Of a stretch of DNA of 64,000 nt, positions 33,488 to 44,299 are shown piece by piece; positions within the stretch are counted from its first letter, which is position 1, and every line of letters begins with the position of its first letter. Below the pieces are notes generated by a model. The model was not told the DNA's origin, did not search any database, and saw only the letters and a list, made by a program, of their open reading frames with translations. A program made the translations under genes and the position numbers. The DNA comes from Dysidea avara (lineage: Eukaryota; Porifera; Demospongiae; Dictyoceratida; Dysideidae), in assembly GCF_963678975.1 (NCBI RefSeq), contig NC_089272.1, positions 59,346,574 to 59,410,573 of the forward strand, read 5' to 3'.

Positions 33488-36043
33488 GAGTCAACTATTA
33501 ATTAACGGGAACTATGGTTTTCGAACAGCTGCCACTCACTTATAGAAATCCAACAGCTTCGGTTTTTATAAACAAAGTAGCCTACACTAAGCAGCAATTA
33601 TCCTCCAATAATCAGGTATGTAAGATTAATAGCGTGAGAGCTGCAGCTAATAGTATGCAAGGTCCGATAAATTCCAGATTCGAACAAAACCATCCATGTA
33701 CGAACACTGCGTTTTACTACCAGAAAACAATGCCCAATTTTTTTCAAATTTATGTATAATGTACCTGTGTTCATTAGCTACCAATGACCAGAAAATGGTT
33801 TCGATATCTGTAGCATAGAGGGAGTAAGAGCCTTATGATATTTGGCGGTATTTTCCAACGCCATTAATTTTTTATTTAGTCGTGCCCACCAGTAGATTTT
33901 ATGCTCTGCAAGAATTGCACCAGTGCTAAATTATGTAATTAAACACCTTGTATGTATAAAACTGTACTGTGAAGTTGATATCAATGATATTTTCGTTGTT
34001 ACACTGCATTTTCAGCTCCTACATGAAGGAGATGCAAAAAGGAGAAGCAACCTCCTGATCATTCCTATATGTTAGTCTAGGTGGCCCACTACAAATATCA
34101 CCATAAAAATAAGGGTCTTTCCTTTTTCTACCTTATATGGGCGCAAAAAGATGCACGCTTTGTCGAAATTTCGCTACTTTATGCACCCATATGAGGTAGA
34201 TAAAGCAACACCCTTTAAACTTTATGGTTGTATATTTGTGGTGGGCCACCTAGACTAATATATTGGGATGGTCAGGAGGTTGCTTCTCCTTACTTCATTT
34301 ATAACTTTTTTGCATCTCCTTCATGTAGGAGCTGAAAATGCAGTGCAACAACGAAAATATCCTTGATATCAACTTCACAGTACAGTTCTATACATGCAAG
34401 GTGTTCATTTACGGGTTTCTGTACTTTAGTACTGGTGAATTTCTTGCAGAAACATAAAATCTACTGGTGGGCATGACTAAATAAAAAATTAATGGTGTTC
34501 GAAAATGCCGCCAAATATCATAAATGAACACAGGTACCAGGGGCGGATCCAGGATTTCTAAAAGGGGGGGGCTAACTTGAAGTATATGTATATGTGTTGT
34601 GGTGTGCAAAGCACACCGGCCAGCATGCATGCAAAGTATGCTGAAGCTAGGGAGGCCTGGGGACATGCCCTCCCAGGAAAAATTTGAACAATATCATGCC
34701 AAAATACTGCTATTTGGTAACATTTCAACATAAAAACCTTACTGTTTGTAAGCATTTCAGTGTCCTTTTAATTATATCATTGTCCTACCTATATGTATTG
34801 TTGGAAATTGTAAGAGGGTAGATTTTCTGGGGGCATGCCCTGCAGAAAAATTTTGAAAATTGATGCCAAAATACTGCAATTTGGTAGCATTTCAGCATGA
34901 AATCCTTAATATTTCAGTGTCCTTTGTTACCTTTTAACTATACCTGCAGTTGTTGAAATTTTGGACAATGTAAGAGGGTGCATCAGTTTAAACAAATGCT
35001 ACAGGATAATAGATTTCCCTTTATCTGCCTTAGCTTCGTAGAACTGAAATATACTTGGCTGCTACTCCAAAGGTATAGGGGAAGCAAAGTTATCTAGAAA
35101 TTAATGTTATTGTAGCCACTTAGGTGAAAGTAATTTAGAAGTATTTATAGTCATTAACTGCACCTTAGATAGCACAAAGACTATCATAAGGGTCTACAGT
35201 AGCATGAACAGCCCTACTGGAAAATTTTGAGATTTGAATGAGAATCTGAGAGCACTTTCAGTGGTGCATATGTACTTGAAGTAATTCTATTCATACAGCA
35301 AGTACGACTATCACTTATAAGATACTATACAAGTATATAGAGGTATCAGCTAATGAAGGCTTTTGAACTAGACTATTGCACTTCACAATGTGTAGATACA
35401 TCATTTAATGCAGACAGATTTGGATAATTTCCATCAGTAGCGAAGCCAACTTAAATGTGTCTTCTGAATGTTCTATTAGAGTAGTTAGGTGACTGCTCTA
35501 TTAGAGTATCTCGATCTCATGCTCTGCTAGTGCTGATTCAGGCCCATTGTTGTATAATCTTTAACACAAATCCAGTGATAATGCCTTGGAAAGATAGTTC
35601 TAAAGTGGGTTTATGTGTATATGTGTTATTAGTGACACTATTATATGCTAAGACAGAAAAAGTTCATTGTGATCCTTTCATATTGATCAAGTTAAGTTGA
35701 AAAGTGAAGGGGGGGGCTTCAGCCCCCAAAGCCCCCCCCCCCCCCCCCCTGGATCCGCCCCTGGGTACGTTATACATAAATTTGAAAAAAAATGGGCATT
35801 ATTTTCTGGTAGTAAAACTCAATGTTCGTAAATGGATGGTTTTGTTCGAACCTGGAATTTATCGGACCTTGCATACTATTAGCTGCAGCTCTCACGCTAT
35901 TAATCCTACATACCTGATTATTGGAGGATAATTGCTGCTTAGTGTAGGCTACTTTGTGGTGTAATAACCTAAGCTGTTGGATTTCCATGAAGTGAGTGGC
36001 AGCTGTTCGAAAACCATAGTGCCCAATAATTGATAGTTGACTC
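33488..36043. repeat. Large palindrome, arms about 650 bp, one arm split by an insertion
   Basis: The left arm (33488-34150) and right arm (about 34185-36043, minus the insert 34538-35763) are inverted copies: gagtcaactat / atagttgactc at the rims, ttttcgaacagctgccactc / gagtggcagctgttcgaaaa, atcctccaataatcagg / cctgattattggaggat, and ctcctacatgaaggagatgc / gcatctccttcatgtaggag. The centre (about 34130-34200) holds a further hairpin, ctaccttatatgggcgc against cacccatatgaggtag. The left arm carries the uninterrupted version of the insertion site. Confidence 0.85.
34538..35763. mobile_element. hAT-like non-autonomous element, copy E, 1.2 kb
   Basis: Perfect ends caggggcggatccagg and cctggatccgcccctg. 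ggtac occurs on both sides (34533-34537, 35764-35768), and the other palindrome arm shows the empty site acaggtacattatac (inverted at 33756-33770). Five bases is shorter than the 8 bp of copies D and G. The interior has G/C-tract subterminal ends (aaaggggggg, gggggggcttcagcccccaa), two direct copies of about 100 bp (34655 and 34830 on) and the inverted module at 35470-35517. No transposase. Confidence 0.8.
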
Positions 36044-36119
36044 TAGCTGCGTATATATACATAGTAGAAGGATGGAGGTCCCTCCACTCTTGTTCCCAGG
36101 GTGCATAGGTGTACAAACC

Positions 36120-36882
36120 TGGCATCCTTCAAGATCGAGATACTGTAATAGAGCAGTCAGAGACTGAAATAACAAGAGTCAAGTCATAGATTCTCGAGAG
36201 AGGGGATAGAAAACTCGAGCCCCAAGCGGTTTATCTGGTAGGCGTGGCAAGTAGTCGTTTTTTATTAGCTAATCTCGGTTGCGTAATTGTTACACACTAT
36301 TGGTTTTTTCGTTGTATCTTCCTGGTTTTTAGCTCGATTTCTTTCAAACTACAAAAGGTTTGAGGTTCAATAGTTAACCTATTCACCCACCGATTTTCAT
36401 CTTTTTCCCATACGCGGTTTACCCTGTAGGCGTGACAACATATTGGTGTTATTTTTCGTGAATAATCGCCCATAACTCTTTGCCTGTTTCTGGTATTACA
36501 GCCAAAGTTGGTACCGTGATGCGCCTTTATACCCTCCTTCTGCGTGCCAAATTTCAAGGCAATCAGATAAGGCGTTCGCGTTTTATAGCAGTTTTTGTCA
36601 GTGTGCGAAAAGAGGAAGAAAAATAAGAAGAAAAAAAACGAAGAAACTAAGCCAATTTTTGAAGTCGAATATCTCGGGAACGCCTGAAGCGATGTCGCTC
36701 AAATTTGGAATGTGGAGTACTGAGGGTGGAGGGTGCGTCCACAGCAAAAATCATCTTGTTTCATCAAGGCAGCACAGAGCTACGGAGGTGCGAAAATTGC
36801 GTTTTCTTTCTTTCTGTCAATATACTCACGGGTGTTGCGCGCCGGCTTCTTGGGCCGCACGACACACTACCGTGTGTCTTGA
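36120..36882 (-). mobile_element. Hairpin-ended repeat element without minisatellite
   Basis: The terminus gacacactaccgtgtgtc then ttgat lies at about 36864-36886, preceded by gccggcttcttgggccgcac. The core is open on the minus strand with FGTQKEGIKAHHGTNFG and ENRWVNRLTIEPQTF. At the far side is one complete and diverged module (atcgagatactgtaatagag at 36133) with no 31-bp repeats after it. This copy shows that the minisatellite is an optional expansion next to the module. Confidence 0.65.
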
Positions 36883-37779
36883 TATTTATATATATATATA
36901 TTATAGAGTTAACTATTTAGCTAGTTTTGTATATGATACGGTGGCCATTGGTACCATTATGTGAAAATGATATTATGCAGCAATCGACAATGTAACAAAG
37001 TAACATTTCAGATATCAGCTCTTTAAGTTACCAGTTATTTTCACTTTCATGATGTATTGTATTTTTGTACAACTGAGCTATTGGGTTAGAGGTACTTAGT
37101 AGTTTCTTCTTTTTTTTACAGTGAAGGTGTTTTTGAGGTGATACGTACATTTTACATAATAATGAAAGTTGCATGCTTCAGCATTCTACCACCCCAGCAT
37201 CCGATTGGCCAAGAATCAATGCTATTATAATTATTACCAAAGTTTTAACTCCCAGCATCTATTTTCCATACATTTTCTGCATCTACTTGAAAAATGTTTT
37301 TGAAGCTTGATGGAAAGTGTTTTGTCTAAACCACTCATTTTTATCAGTTCAGTAACTTCTTAGCAAAAGCTAAAATATAAAAGGATCTTAAGATGACAAT
37401 CAATTTCCTTTAATATTCCTATTCTTTCACGTGCCAATGAATAGTCTTATTCCGGTCATAAAATCATTATAGAATATCCTTTCTGCTCCAATTTTTTTTT
37501 CTGCTTGTAGCTGAATATTGTGGCTATCCAATGAAACACCAAAAATTGTCAATAAATCTATTGGTAAAAGTTATTAAAAATATTTGTTATATTTAAATCT
37601 ATCACAATTCCTAGTGGAATATTCTATTACCACACCAATGCTTTCTATTGGTCACTGAACAGTAGAGAACTAGTCCAGAAAAAATTTATCATGATTGCTT
37701 AATGTATATACCTGTAGGAGATATAAAGCAATATGTGGAGTAGTGTAAAATGATTGCACAATACTTGGGAGATAAGGGT
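36883..37779. other. No gene seen
   Basis: AT-rich with a (TA)n stretch at about 36886-36902. No coding or repeat signal was matched. Confidence 0.45.
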
Positions 37780-38275
37780 TAATCCATGCAAGAACACCTT
37801 GGCTGTAAAACAGGCCAGGTGCACTGATGAAAGTAAAATTACCTGGCTACAAAAGCAATGAATTTGTTGATACAACTGAATGCTATTAGCAAAGTCTTAA
37901 CATTAAACCTTAATCATTCAGCTGTGTTCTACATTCACCATTGATGTACGAATATCCTAAAATAATTTATTTTAACACTAACTGACTGGTACATAATTTG
38001 GCCGCCTTTTTTCAATAGTCAGTGTAAAGGAAAAGAGGCAGCCAAATAACCAACTAATTAGAGTTAAATAAATTACTTTAGGATGCAGCAAGGGTGAATG
38101 TAGAACACAGCTGACCAATTAAAGTTTAATGTTAAAACTTTGCTAACTGCAATCAGTTGTATCAACACATTCATTCTTGACCACTTTAGAATATCAAACT
38201 GGTTCTGGTTGTACTTTTACTTTCATGGGTGCACCTGGCCCATCATGTACTTGCATGGATTAAAACTTTGATAAT
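37780..38275. repeat. About 495-bp palindrome
   Basis: ttaatccatgcaag near 37781, ccaggtgcac near 37817 and tgaaagtaaaa near 37832 are answered by ttttactttca, gtgcacctgg and cttgcatggatta near 38215-38265. The inner arms include gctgtgttctacattcacc against ggtgaatgtagaacacagc, around a centre near 38020. It is foldback-element-like; part of the right arm is duplicated again at 38781. Confidence 0.75.
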
Positions 38276-40068
38276 TATAGTACTACTGATTGTCTCCAGA
38301 TATCAGCTCTTTAAGTTACTAATTACTGTATTTTATGGCATCTTTTTCTAGAACCGGAATCATCTTCCTACACCATGTTTGACCATAGTTACAGCATTTC
38401 ATGACTAGTCAATTCATTGATTCCATTTGCAGCTAAATGTACTTTTTCCAAATGCAAGCATTTAAACTTTGTAACAACACATCACTACGGCAGATTGTGT
38501 AACTTAAATAGTATAGAGCTAATCATTGACACTATTGAATCCCATGAAGATTTAATTGGTATTTAATTAGTCCTTGACCATGGCCGTCAGTATGCGATCG
38601 CTGTTGCAGTCTGAGCCATCGTAGCTAGCTAATTATGCTCTTGACAGAGTGGCTACAAGGTGAAGAGTGTATATTATAGCTACCTATTGTGTGAATTGTA
38701 TGTTATAGCTATTGTGTGAATTGACTTACTTGAAGAAGTTGACCTGGTCTGGTCCGGTCCAGTCCGGGTTTTCTAAACCGCCACTTTAGAATATCAAACT
38801 GGTTCTGGTTATACTTTTACTTTCATGGGTGCACCTCAGGGGCGGATCTAGGATTTATAAAAGGGGGGGGCTAACTCAAGGTACTAATCTCTTCGGTAGA
38901 GGTGTGCAAAGCACACTTCCCAGCATGCAAAAAACTAGGGGGGTCTGGGGGCATGCCCCCCCAGAAAAATTTTGAAAAATAGATGCTAAAATACTGCAAT
39001 TTGGAGACATTTCCACATAAAATTCATAATATTTTCTGTCTGTAAATATTTTATATACTGCCTTTAGATTATATAATAGGTATGGCTCTCTGAAGCATTT
39101 TTCTAATGGAAAAGAAAGGGTAGGTACAGACAACCAAGTACATGATGCACCCCTCTCACAATTGCACAACACTGAATAGGTACATGTTAGAATAATAATG
39201 TTGGAAGTGGAAAATTTTGAAATTTGAACAATACAAGATTAAATCCGAGAGCATTTTCAATGGAAATTGTGTACCTGAATTAAGTATTGCCATACATATT
39301 AACTACACAAGTAGATGAATGAAGCCCTTTAAACAGACCAATGCACTTCATTGTATGTATAGGTGCAGGCAGATTTGGAAAAATTCCATAACAGAACCAA
39401 CTACATGTTTCCAGTGAATGTTCTATTAGAGTAGTTAGCTGACTGCTCTATTAGAGTATCTCAATCTTGTACATTTCCAATGCTGATCCGGGTCCTTGTT
39501 GCATAAACTTTAGCATAAATCCACTGATAATACCTTGGAAAGATGTTTATAAGGTGGTTTTATGAGTATTTGTATTATTAGTGATCATATAATTATGTTA
39601 AGACAAGATTTCATTATACTACTCAGCATGTTGATCAAGTAAAGCCTAAATATGAAGGGGGGGGCTTCAGCCCCCAAAGCCCCCCCCCCCTCCCCCTGGC
39701 CCATCATGTTCTTGCATGGATTAAAGCTTTGGTAATTATAGTACTACTGATTGTCTCCAGATATCAGCTCTTTAAGTTACTGATTACTGTATTTTCACTT
39801 TTATGGCATCTTTTTCTAGAACCGGAGTCATCTTCCTACACCATGTTTGACCATAGTTACAGCATTTCATGACTAGTCAATTCATTGAGATTCCATTTGC
39901 AGCTAAATGTACTTTTTCCAAATGCAAGCATTTAAACTTTGTAACAACACACCACTACGGCAGATTGTGTAACTTAAATGGTATAGAACTAATCATTGAC
40001 ACTGTTGAATCCCATGAAGATTTTAATTGGTATTTAATTAGTCCTTGACCATGGCCATCAGTATGTAC
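38181..40068 (+). repeat. Direct duplication of a 418-bp segment, second copy interrupted
   Basis: Copy 1 runs 38181-38597 (ccactttagaatatcaaact to gaccatggccgtcagtatg). Copy 2 runs 38781-38836 and 39699-40068, split by hAT-like copy F. The two are nearly identical, including ctttttctagaaccgga and the repeated ggtatttaattagtccttga. Copy 1 supplies the empty site for the insertion. Confidence 0.85.
38837..39698. mobile_element. hAT-like non-autonomous element, copy F
   Basis: The left end caggggcggatctagg and right end cccctccccctg are followed and preceded by long G or C tracts, as in copy E, with which it shares the interior (gtgtgcaaagcacac, gggggcatgccccc, atactgcaatttgg). The inverted module lies at 39420-39467. 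The empty site (cacctggcccatc, about 38231) shows precise insertion with at most a 3-bp duplication. A minus-strand frame over the left part is a by-product of the repeat. Confidence 0.7.
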
Positions 40069-40139
40069 CTCTGACATTGCTGTTAAAAGTCAATTGCTTA
40101 TACTATTCTTAATTGGAGTGACTATCTCGACTCAGAAGT

Positions 40140-40492
40140 GCCACCCAAATATTAATTATCTGTATCTTTGATGCATTCTACTCTAAACTATTGTAATGCA
40201 ATAAGGAACCTTCATTATCCTTGATCAAAGAAAAGTTCAGTATGATTACTACCATCCTTCAAAGACATGTCTTACAGTGAGAGACTGTCCACACTACAAC
40301 TACCATCTATATATAGCCCACAGGTGCCACAGAAGAGACAACTACTGTACAGTACTTTAGCTCAAATTTATCCACAGTACACACCTAATACAACACCACT
40401 GCCACCAGGGGACATCAGTTTAACGTGTTTTAAGTATCACTTAAGACTCAAATGTTACAGTAGATCTAAGTACTTTTTGATATTGTGCTAAT
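40140..40492 (+). pseudogene. Possible LINE C-terminal remnant
   Basis: A frame from about 40267 reads SYSERLSTLQLPSIYSPQ and later FKYHLRLKCY. The YSERL..L.LPSI pattern resembles the region downstream of the reverse-transcriptase domain in Jockey/CR1-type LINEs (usually YEERL..LGLPTL..RR). Upstream, cattctactctaaactattg may be the corresponding thumb region. There is no tail or boundary, so this is weak. Confidence 0.3.
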
Positions 40493-41152
40493 TAATGGCT
40501 AAAATGCTTTGCCAAAATTTGTAGCAAATTTGCTAATTCTTTAACTTTACTAAATGGCTAACTGTTTGATTATAGATTTGCTTTTGTAAAATTACATGCT
40601 AATTGTAGTACTGATCAGTTATAAATACAGGCTCTATCTTTAATCATAATGCACATTGACCAGTTTACAAGTGGTGACTCTGTGGGACTTTAAAACCAAA
40701 CTTATACTGAAAAGATTAATTTAGGTTGGTGGTTTCTAGCAATGTACTAATTGTAACTAGTACATAGACCTTTGGATTTCCAAACTTTATTGGCCACAAT
40801 ATTTTTATTCCCTGAGTTAAGTGAGATCTCTTTGTAGGATGGTAACATCTCTTCCTCATGGGTAGTGCAAAATGCAGTAATGCAGCATATATACACTGCA
40901 TGTAACTTAATCTGTGATTATCGATGAGAGATAATACAGGGCCAAGCACAATGCCTTGTGACACAATAGAAGCTTTCCCATGCAACCCTCTCTTGTCTAC
41001 AATTAAGAAGGTTGCATGTCCATAATGATGGCAGTGACCTACACTGTATCATAAAATTTCATAAAATAAATGCTCACAATTGCATGAATGTACAACTTAT
41101 AACTTTTAAATATTGTGGAAAATAAAGGTTAAAAATTTCTATATCCTGCATT
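40493..41152. other. No gene seen
   Basis: AT-rich, stop-dense DNA; no repeat relationship noted except tttctatatcctgcatt near 41138, which recurs at 43409. Confidence 0.45.
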
Positions 41153-41447
41153 AATGTTGATCATTTGACTAACCTTTCTTACGTACCCTGGCTCCTAAGA
41201 TGCCAACCCACTAGTAGCTCTTTGCCTCCCACAAACTGGTGTTTGTGGTGGTGGTTTGGTAAATGTACTTTGCCTTGATTGCCATGTTTGGTTCTTTAAA
41301 ATTTTTCTTACCAGTTTTTTCGAGGTCAAATATCTATAAGGCCCTAAATTTTATTATTATTTTTTTTTAATTATCAATACTTGGGCCAGGAAGGGATTTA
41401 GCATCCAGAGGCATTCTGCATGCCAAGTACCTTCCCTTAAGCCACAT
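41153..41447 (+). repeat. 295-bp direct repeat, copy 1
   Basis: It runs from aatgttgatcatttgactaa to accttcccttaagcc and contains cccactagtagctctttgcc and ggccaggaagggatttagca. Copy 2 is at 42869-43163 on the same strand with roughly one change per 15-20 bp. The copies bracket the 190-bp tandem repeats and the CACTG MITE. Confidence 0.8.
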
Positions 41448-41589
41448 CTGCATTGGCAATATACTTATAAGTACACATTGATGGCAACCATCCTAGTTGG
41501 GCGCAGTACTATCACATTCCTCCTATCAGGAATGGAGATGCTGCAAGTACAGCTAGAGCTGTGGATAAGCTCTGCATCAGAGCAGCACA

Positions 41590-42375
41590 ACCAGTATAAT
41601 TGCCACCATGTGACAGTGTGTTGATGCACCCTCTGACATGTGTGAAGCTGACCCATGCTCACAAAGGAGCATGGAGCCAACACTCCAGCTGAGAGACAGC
41701 ACAAATGCTAGGCTGCACTGTGAAAAAGGTGGGATATAATATGGTATTTCCAGTGGCTTATTGAATACAAATAAGCCTTAATATAAACCCTGTATTATAC
41801 TCATGTTATACTTTAGTATAATGCATACTATACTATTACATATATGGTTTCAGTTTATTTACCACATTACCTAAAATAGCTTATATCAAATATAATGCCC
41901 ACACTATACCATCACATATATGGTTTTAGTATGTTTAACACATTAACTAAAGCCTTACATGTGACTGTTAGTATACTACAGGTTATATCAAGCTTTTTTG
42001 TATTCAATAAGCCACTGGAAATACCATCTTATATCCCTCATTTTTCACAGTGCTGGAGCTCTCTGTGGACAAGGTGGTTGACGGTACTCCCTTGAGAGCG
42101 GCCCCGTCAACACCTCTGGAAGGAGCTGATGTTGACCCACAGAGGAGTCACACGTCAACACTCCTATTTGTGTGGAGCTGGCCCATGCTCATGAAGGGGC
42201 GTGGGGCCAACACTCCTGCTGAGAGGCAGCACAAATGCTAGGCTGAAGCTCTCTGTAGACAAGGTGATCGATGGTGCTCCTTGAGAGCGGCGCCATCAAC
42301 ACCACCTTTGAAGGAGCTGACGTTGACCTGTTCAGTAAGGAGTCGCACATCAATGCTCCTGTTTGAGTGGCCTAA
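41590..42375 (+). repeat. Tandem repeat of about 190 bp split by a MITE
   Basis: Units share ctctctgt(g/a)gacaaggtg, gagagcgg(c)gcc(g/a)tcaacacc, ggagctga(t/c)gttgacc and gccaacactcc(t/a)gctgag with cagcacaaatgctaggctg at the end. Full unit 42053-42246, partial following unit 42247-42375, partial preceding unit 41590-41715. The array is GC-richer than its surroundings and partly open in one plus-strand frame (42050-42241), but nothing there is recognised. Confidence 0.7.
41716..42052. mobile_element. CACTG-ended palindromic MITE with 3-bp duplication
   Basis: The ends cactgtgaaaaaggtgggat and atccctcatttttcacagtg are inverted repeats extending through ggtatttccagtggcttatt. CTG flanks both sides (41713-41715, 42053-42055). 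The sister unit of the tandem repeat (gctaggctgaagctctctg, about 42238) is the empty site. CACT(A/G) ends with a 3-bp duplication fit the CACTA/EnSpm superfamily. Confidence 0.8.
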
Positions 42376-42868
42376 TCTGCAGTTAATGTATGCAACAAAT
42401 TTTAGCACTATACATCAGCAACAAGATGGCAATACACAGCATATAATAATTACCTATTGAACAACAATATGGAACATAGATTATGTATCAGTGTACCCAA
42501 TAACAGATTGTAGGTGTAAAACTACGTTAGTCTGTTATCAGAAGCAAATTGTAATTATTTTATTGTATTCATTGTTATCTTTGAATGATTTATAGCGGTT
42601 GTAGCACTACAGATGCAGAGGTATGGAAAGAATAGCTATAAAGGGGGGAGGGGGAGATGTTTTTGTTGTCACACGTTAGCGTCAGCTCCTACTTCTTGAT
42701 CACGTGTTAGTGAGCATGCGCGACATCATTATTCCTATTAGTGCATAGATGTTCTAATTAGTGCCCCGTAAATTTTATTTGCTGTCCCACTCTATGGTGG
42801 AGTGTCTGGTGCTGCCATCGTTTTCAAAATAAACTCAGACTAGGTCTAAAGGTATTTTAAACATTATT
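42376..42868. other. No gene seen
   Basis: It contains a G-rich tract (aaaggggggagggggag at about 42640) and agcatgcgcg near 42715. No coding support. Confidence 0.4.
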
Positions 42869-43163
42869 TAATGTTGATCACTATACTAATCTTTCTTACG
42901 TGCCCTGGCTCCTAAGATTCCAACCCACTAGTAGCTCTTTGCCTCCCACAAACTGATGTTTGTGGTGGTGGTTTGGTAAATGTACTTTGCCCTGATTGCC
43001 ATGTTTGGTCCTTTAAAATTTTTCTTACTAGTTTTTTCGAGGTCAAATATCTATAAGGCCCTAAAATTTATTTGTTTATTTTAAATTCTTGATACTTGGG
43101 CCAGGAAGGGATTTAGCATCCAGATGCATTCTGCATGCCAGGTACCTTCCCTTAAACCACAAA
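42869..43163 (+). repeat. 295-bp direct repeat, copy 2
   Basis: The counterpart of 41153-41447, ending in cccttaaaccacaaaaaggg. The downstream DNA (43164-43817) has no gene and no matched repeat except tttctatatcctgcatt at 43409. Confidence 0.8.
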
Positions 43164-43817
43164 AAGGGGACACTCCATAGCTGCATAGATAGGAGGTGTT
43201 TCCTTTTACCCAAGTATCATAGTTCCTGTGTGAGTAGATATGGCATCACTCGCAAGTCGTAACTTATATATATTAACATGACTATTATGTACATTCATAC
43301 AATTAGAAGTATGCGCCTGGGTGACTACATAGCATGTGTACACTAAAAAAAATTGTTTGTGTAGTTTAGTTATACTACTGATTCCCTGTAGCAATTGACT
43401 TGGAGGTTTCTATATCCTGCATTATAAAGCTTTCCTTTTTGTAAGCTTTGCATCCTCATTGTGTCCCAGATATTTGATGTGTTGATGTGTTGTTGTGTTA
43501 CAAAAGTTTTACATTTGTTATGATATGGTACATCATCTTCAACAACCAAACAATACCAGTATGGGTGCTTGTCAGTAGGTGAATGTTAATGTTTCAGGAT
43601 GAAATTCAGTTTCTACCAATCATATATAAAAAGTGGTAAACACGTGTAATAACTGTGGACATTAGAACATTATTATACTGTTGTAAGCTACGTAGATACT
43701 CAGTGCTTGTCTTTTTGACTCCATCTTGAGCATTCATCAAGGTACACTATATTATATACATTGTATATATGTGGATAAGAGTGTTAGACAGAACAACTAT
43801 GGATCGTGTAATAATAT

Positions 43818-44124
43818 ATCTAAACCAAAACAGCCAAGCTGTAAAAAAAGAGTGTGGCCCCCAAGGCGAAAAAAGATGTGAAATCCAAGGTAGTGGCCAA
43901 GAAATGGCTGTGATGGTATTGTAGGTTAATGGCAAAAATTTTAATTACGACAATTCAGGTGAATTTGAGGAGGCGGCACCAAATTCACCTGAATTGTCGT
44001 AATGAAAATTTTTGCCATTGACCTACCATCACAGCCTTTTCTTGGCCACCACCTTGGATTACACATCTTTTTTCACCTTGGGGGCCGCACTCTTTTTTTA
44101 CAGCTTGGCTATTATGGTTTAGAT
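43818..44124. mobile_element. Full-length palindromic MITE, copy 3
   Basis: The ends atctaaaccaaaacagccaa and ttggctattatggtttagat are near-perfect inverted repeats; the arms (gtgaaatccaaggt, ggctgtgatgg, caattcaggtgaattt) match copies 1 and 2. After the right end, cacttctttttgtattgcaa resembles the inverted lead-in seen at 23395. Confidence 0.8.
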
Positions 44125-44299
44125 ATCACTTCTTTTTGTATTGCAAGTCACAAAGCTGGCCATATGGCTTTGATGCTGCTTCCTTTTAACTTGTAAGGAA
44201 TTGTGGAAGAAAGGAAGTAATTATGTATATAGCTTTTGTCTGATAAGCATTTGTATATTTAACATTGAATGATGATTATTACATACTGTAGTTAAAAAG

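Noticed and set aside
42050..42241. Open frame in the 190-bp tandem repeat as a gene
   Set aside because: The frame spans a repeat unit and the adjoining MITE end; the neighbouring unit does not keep it.
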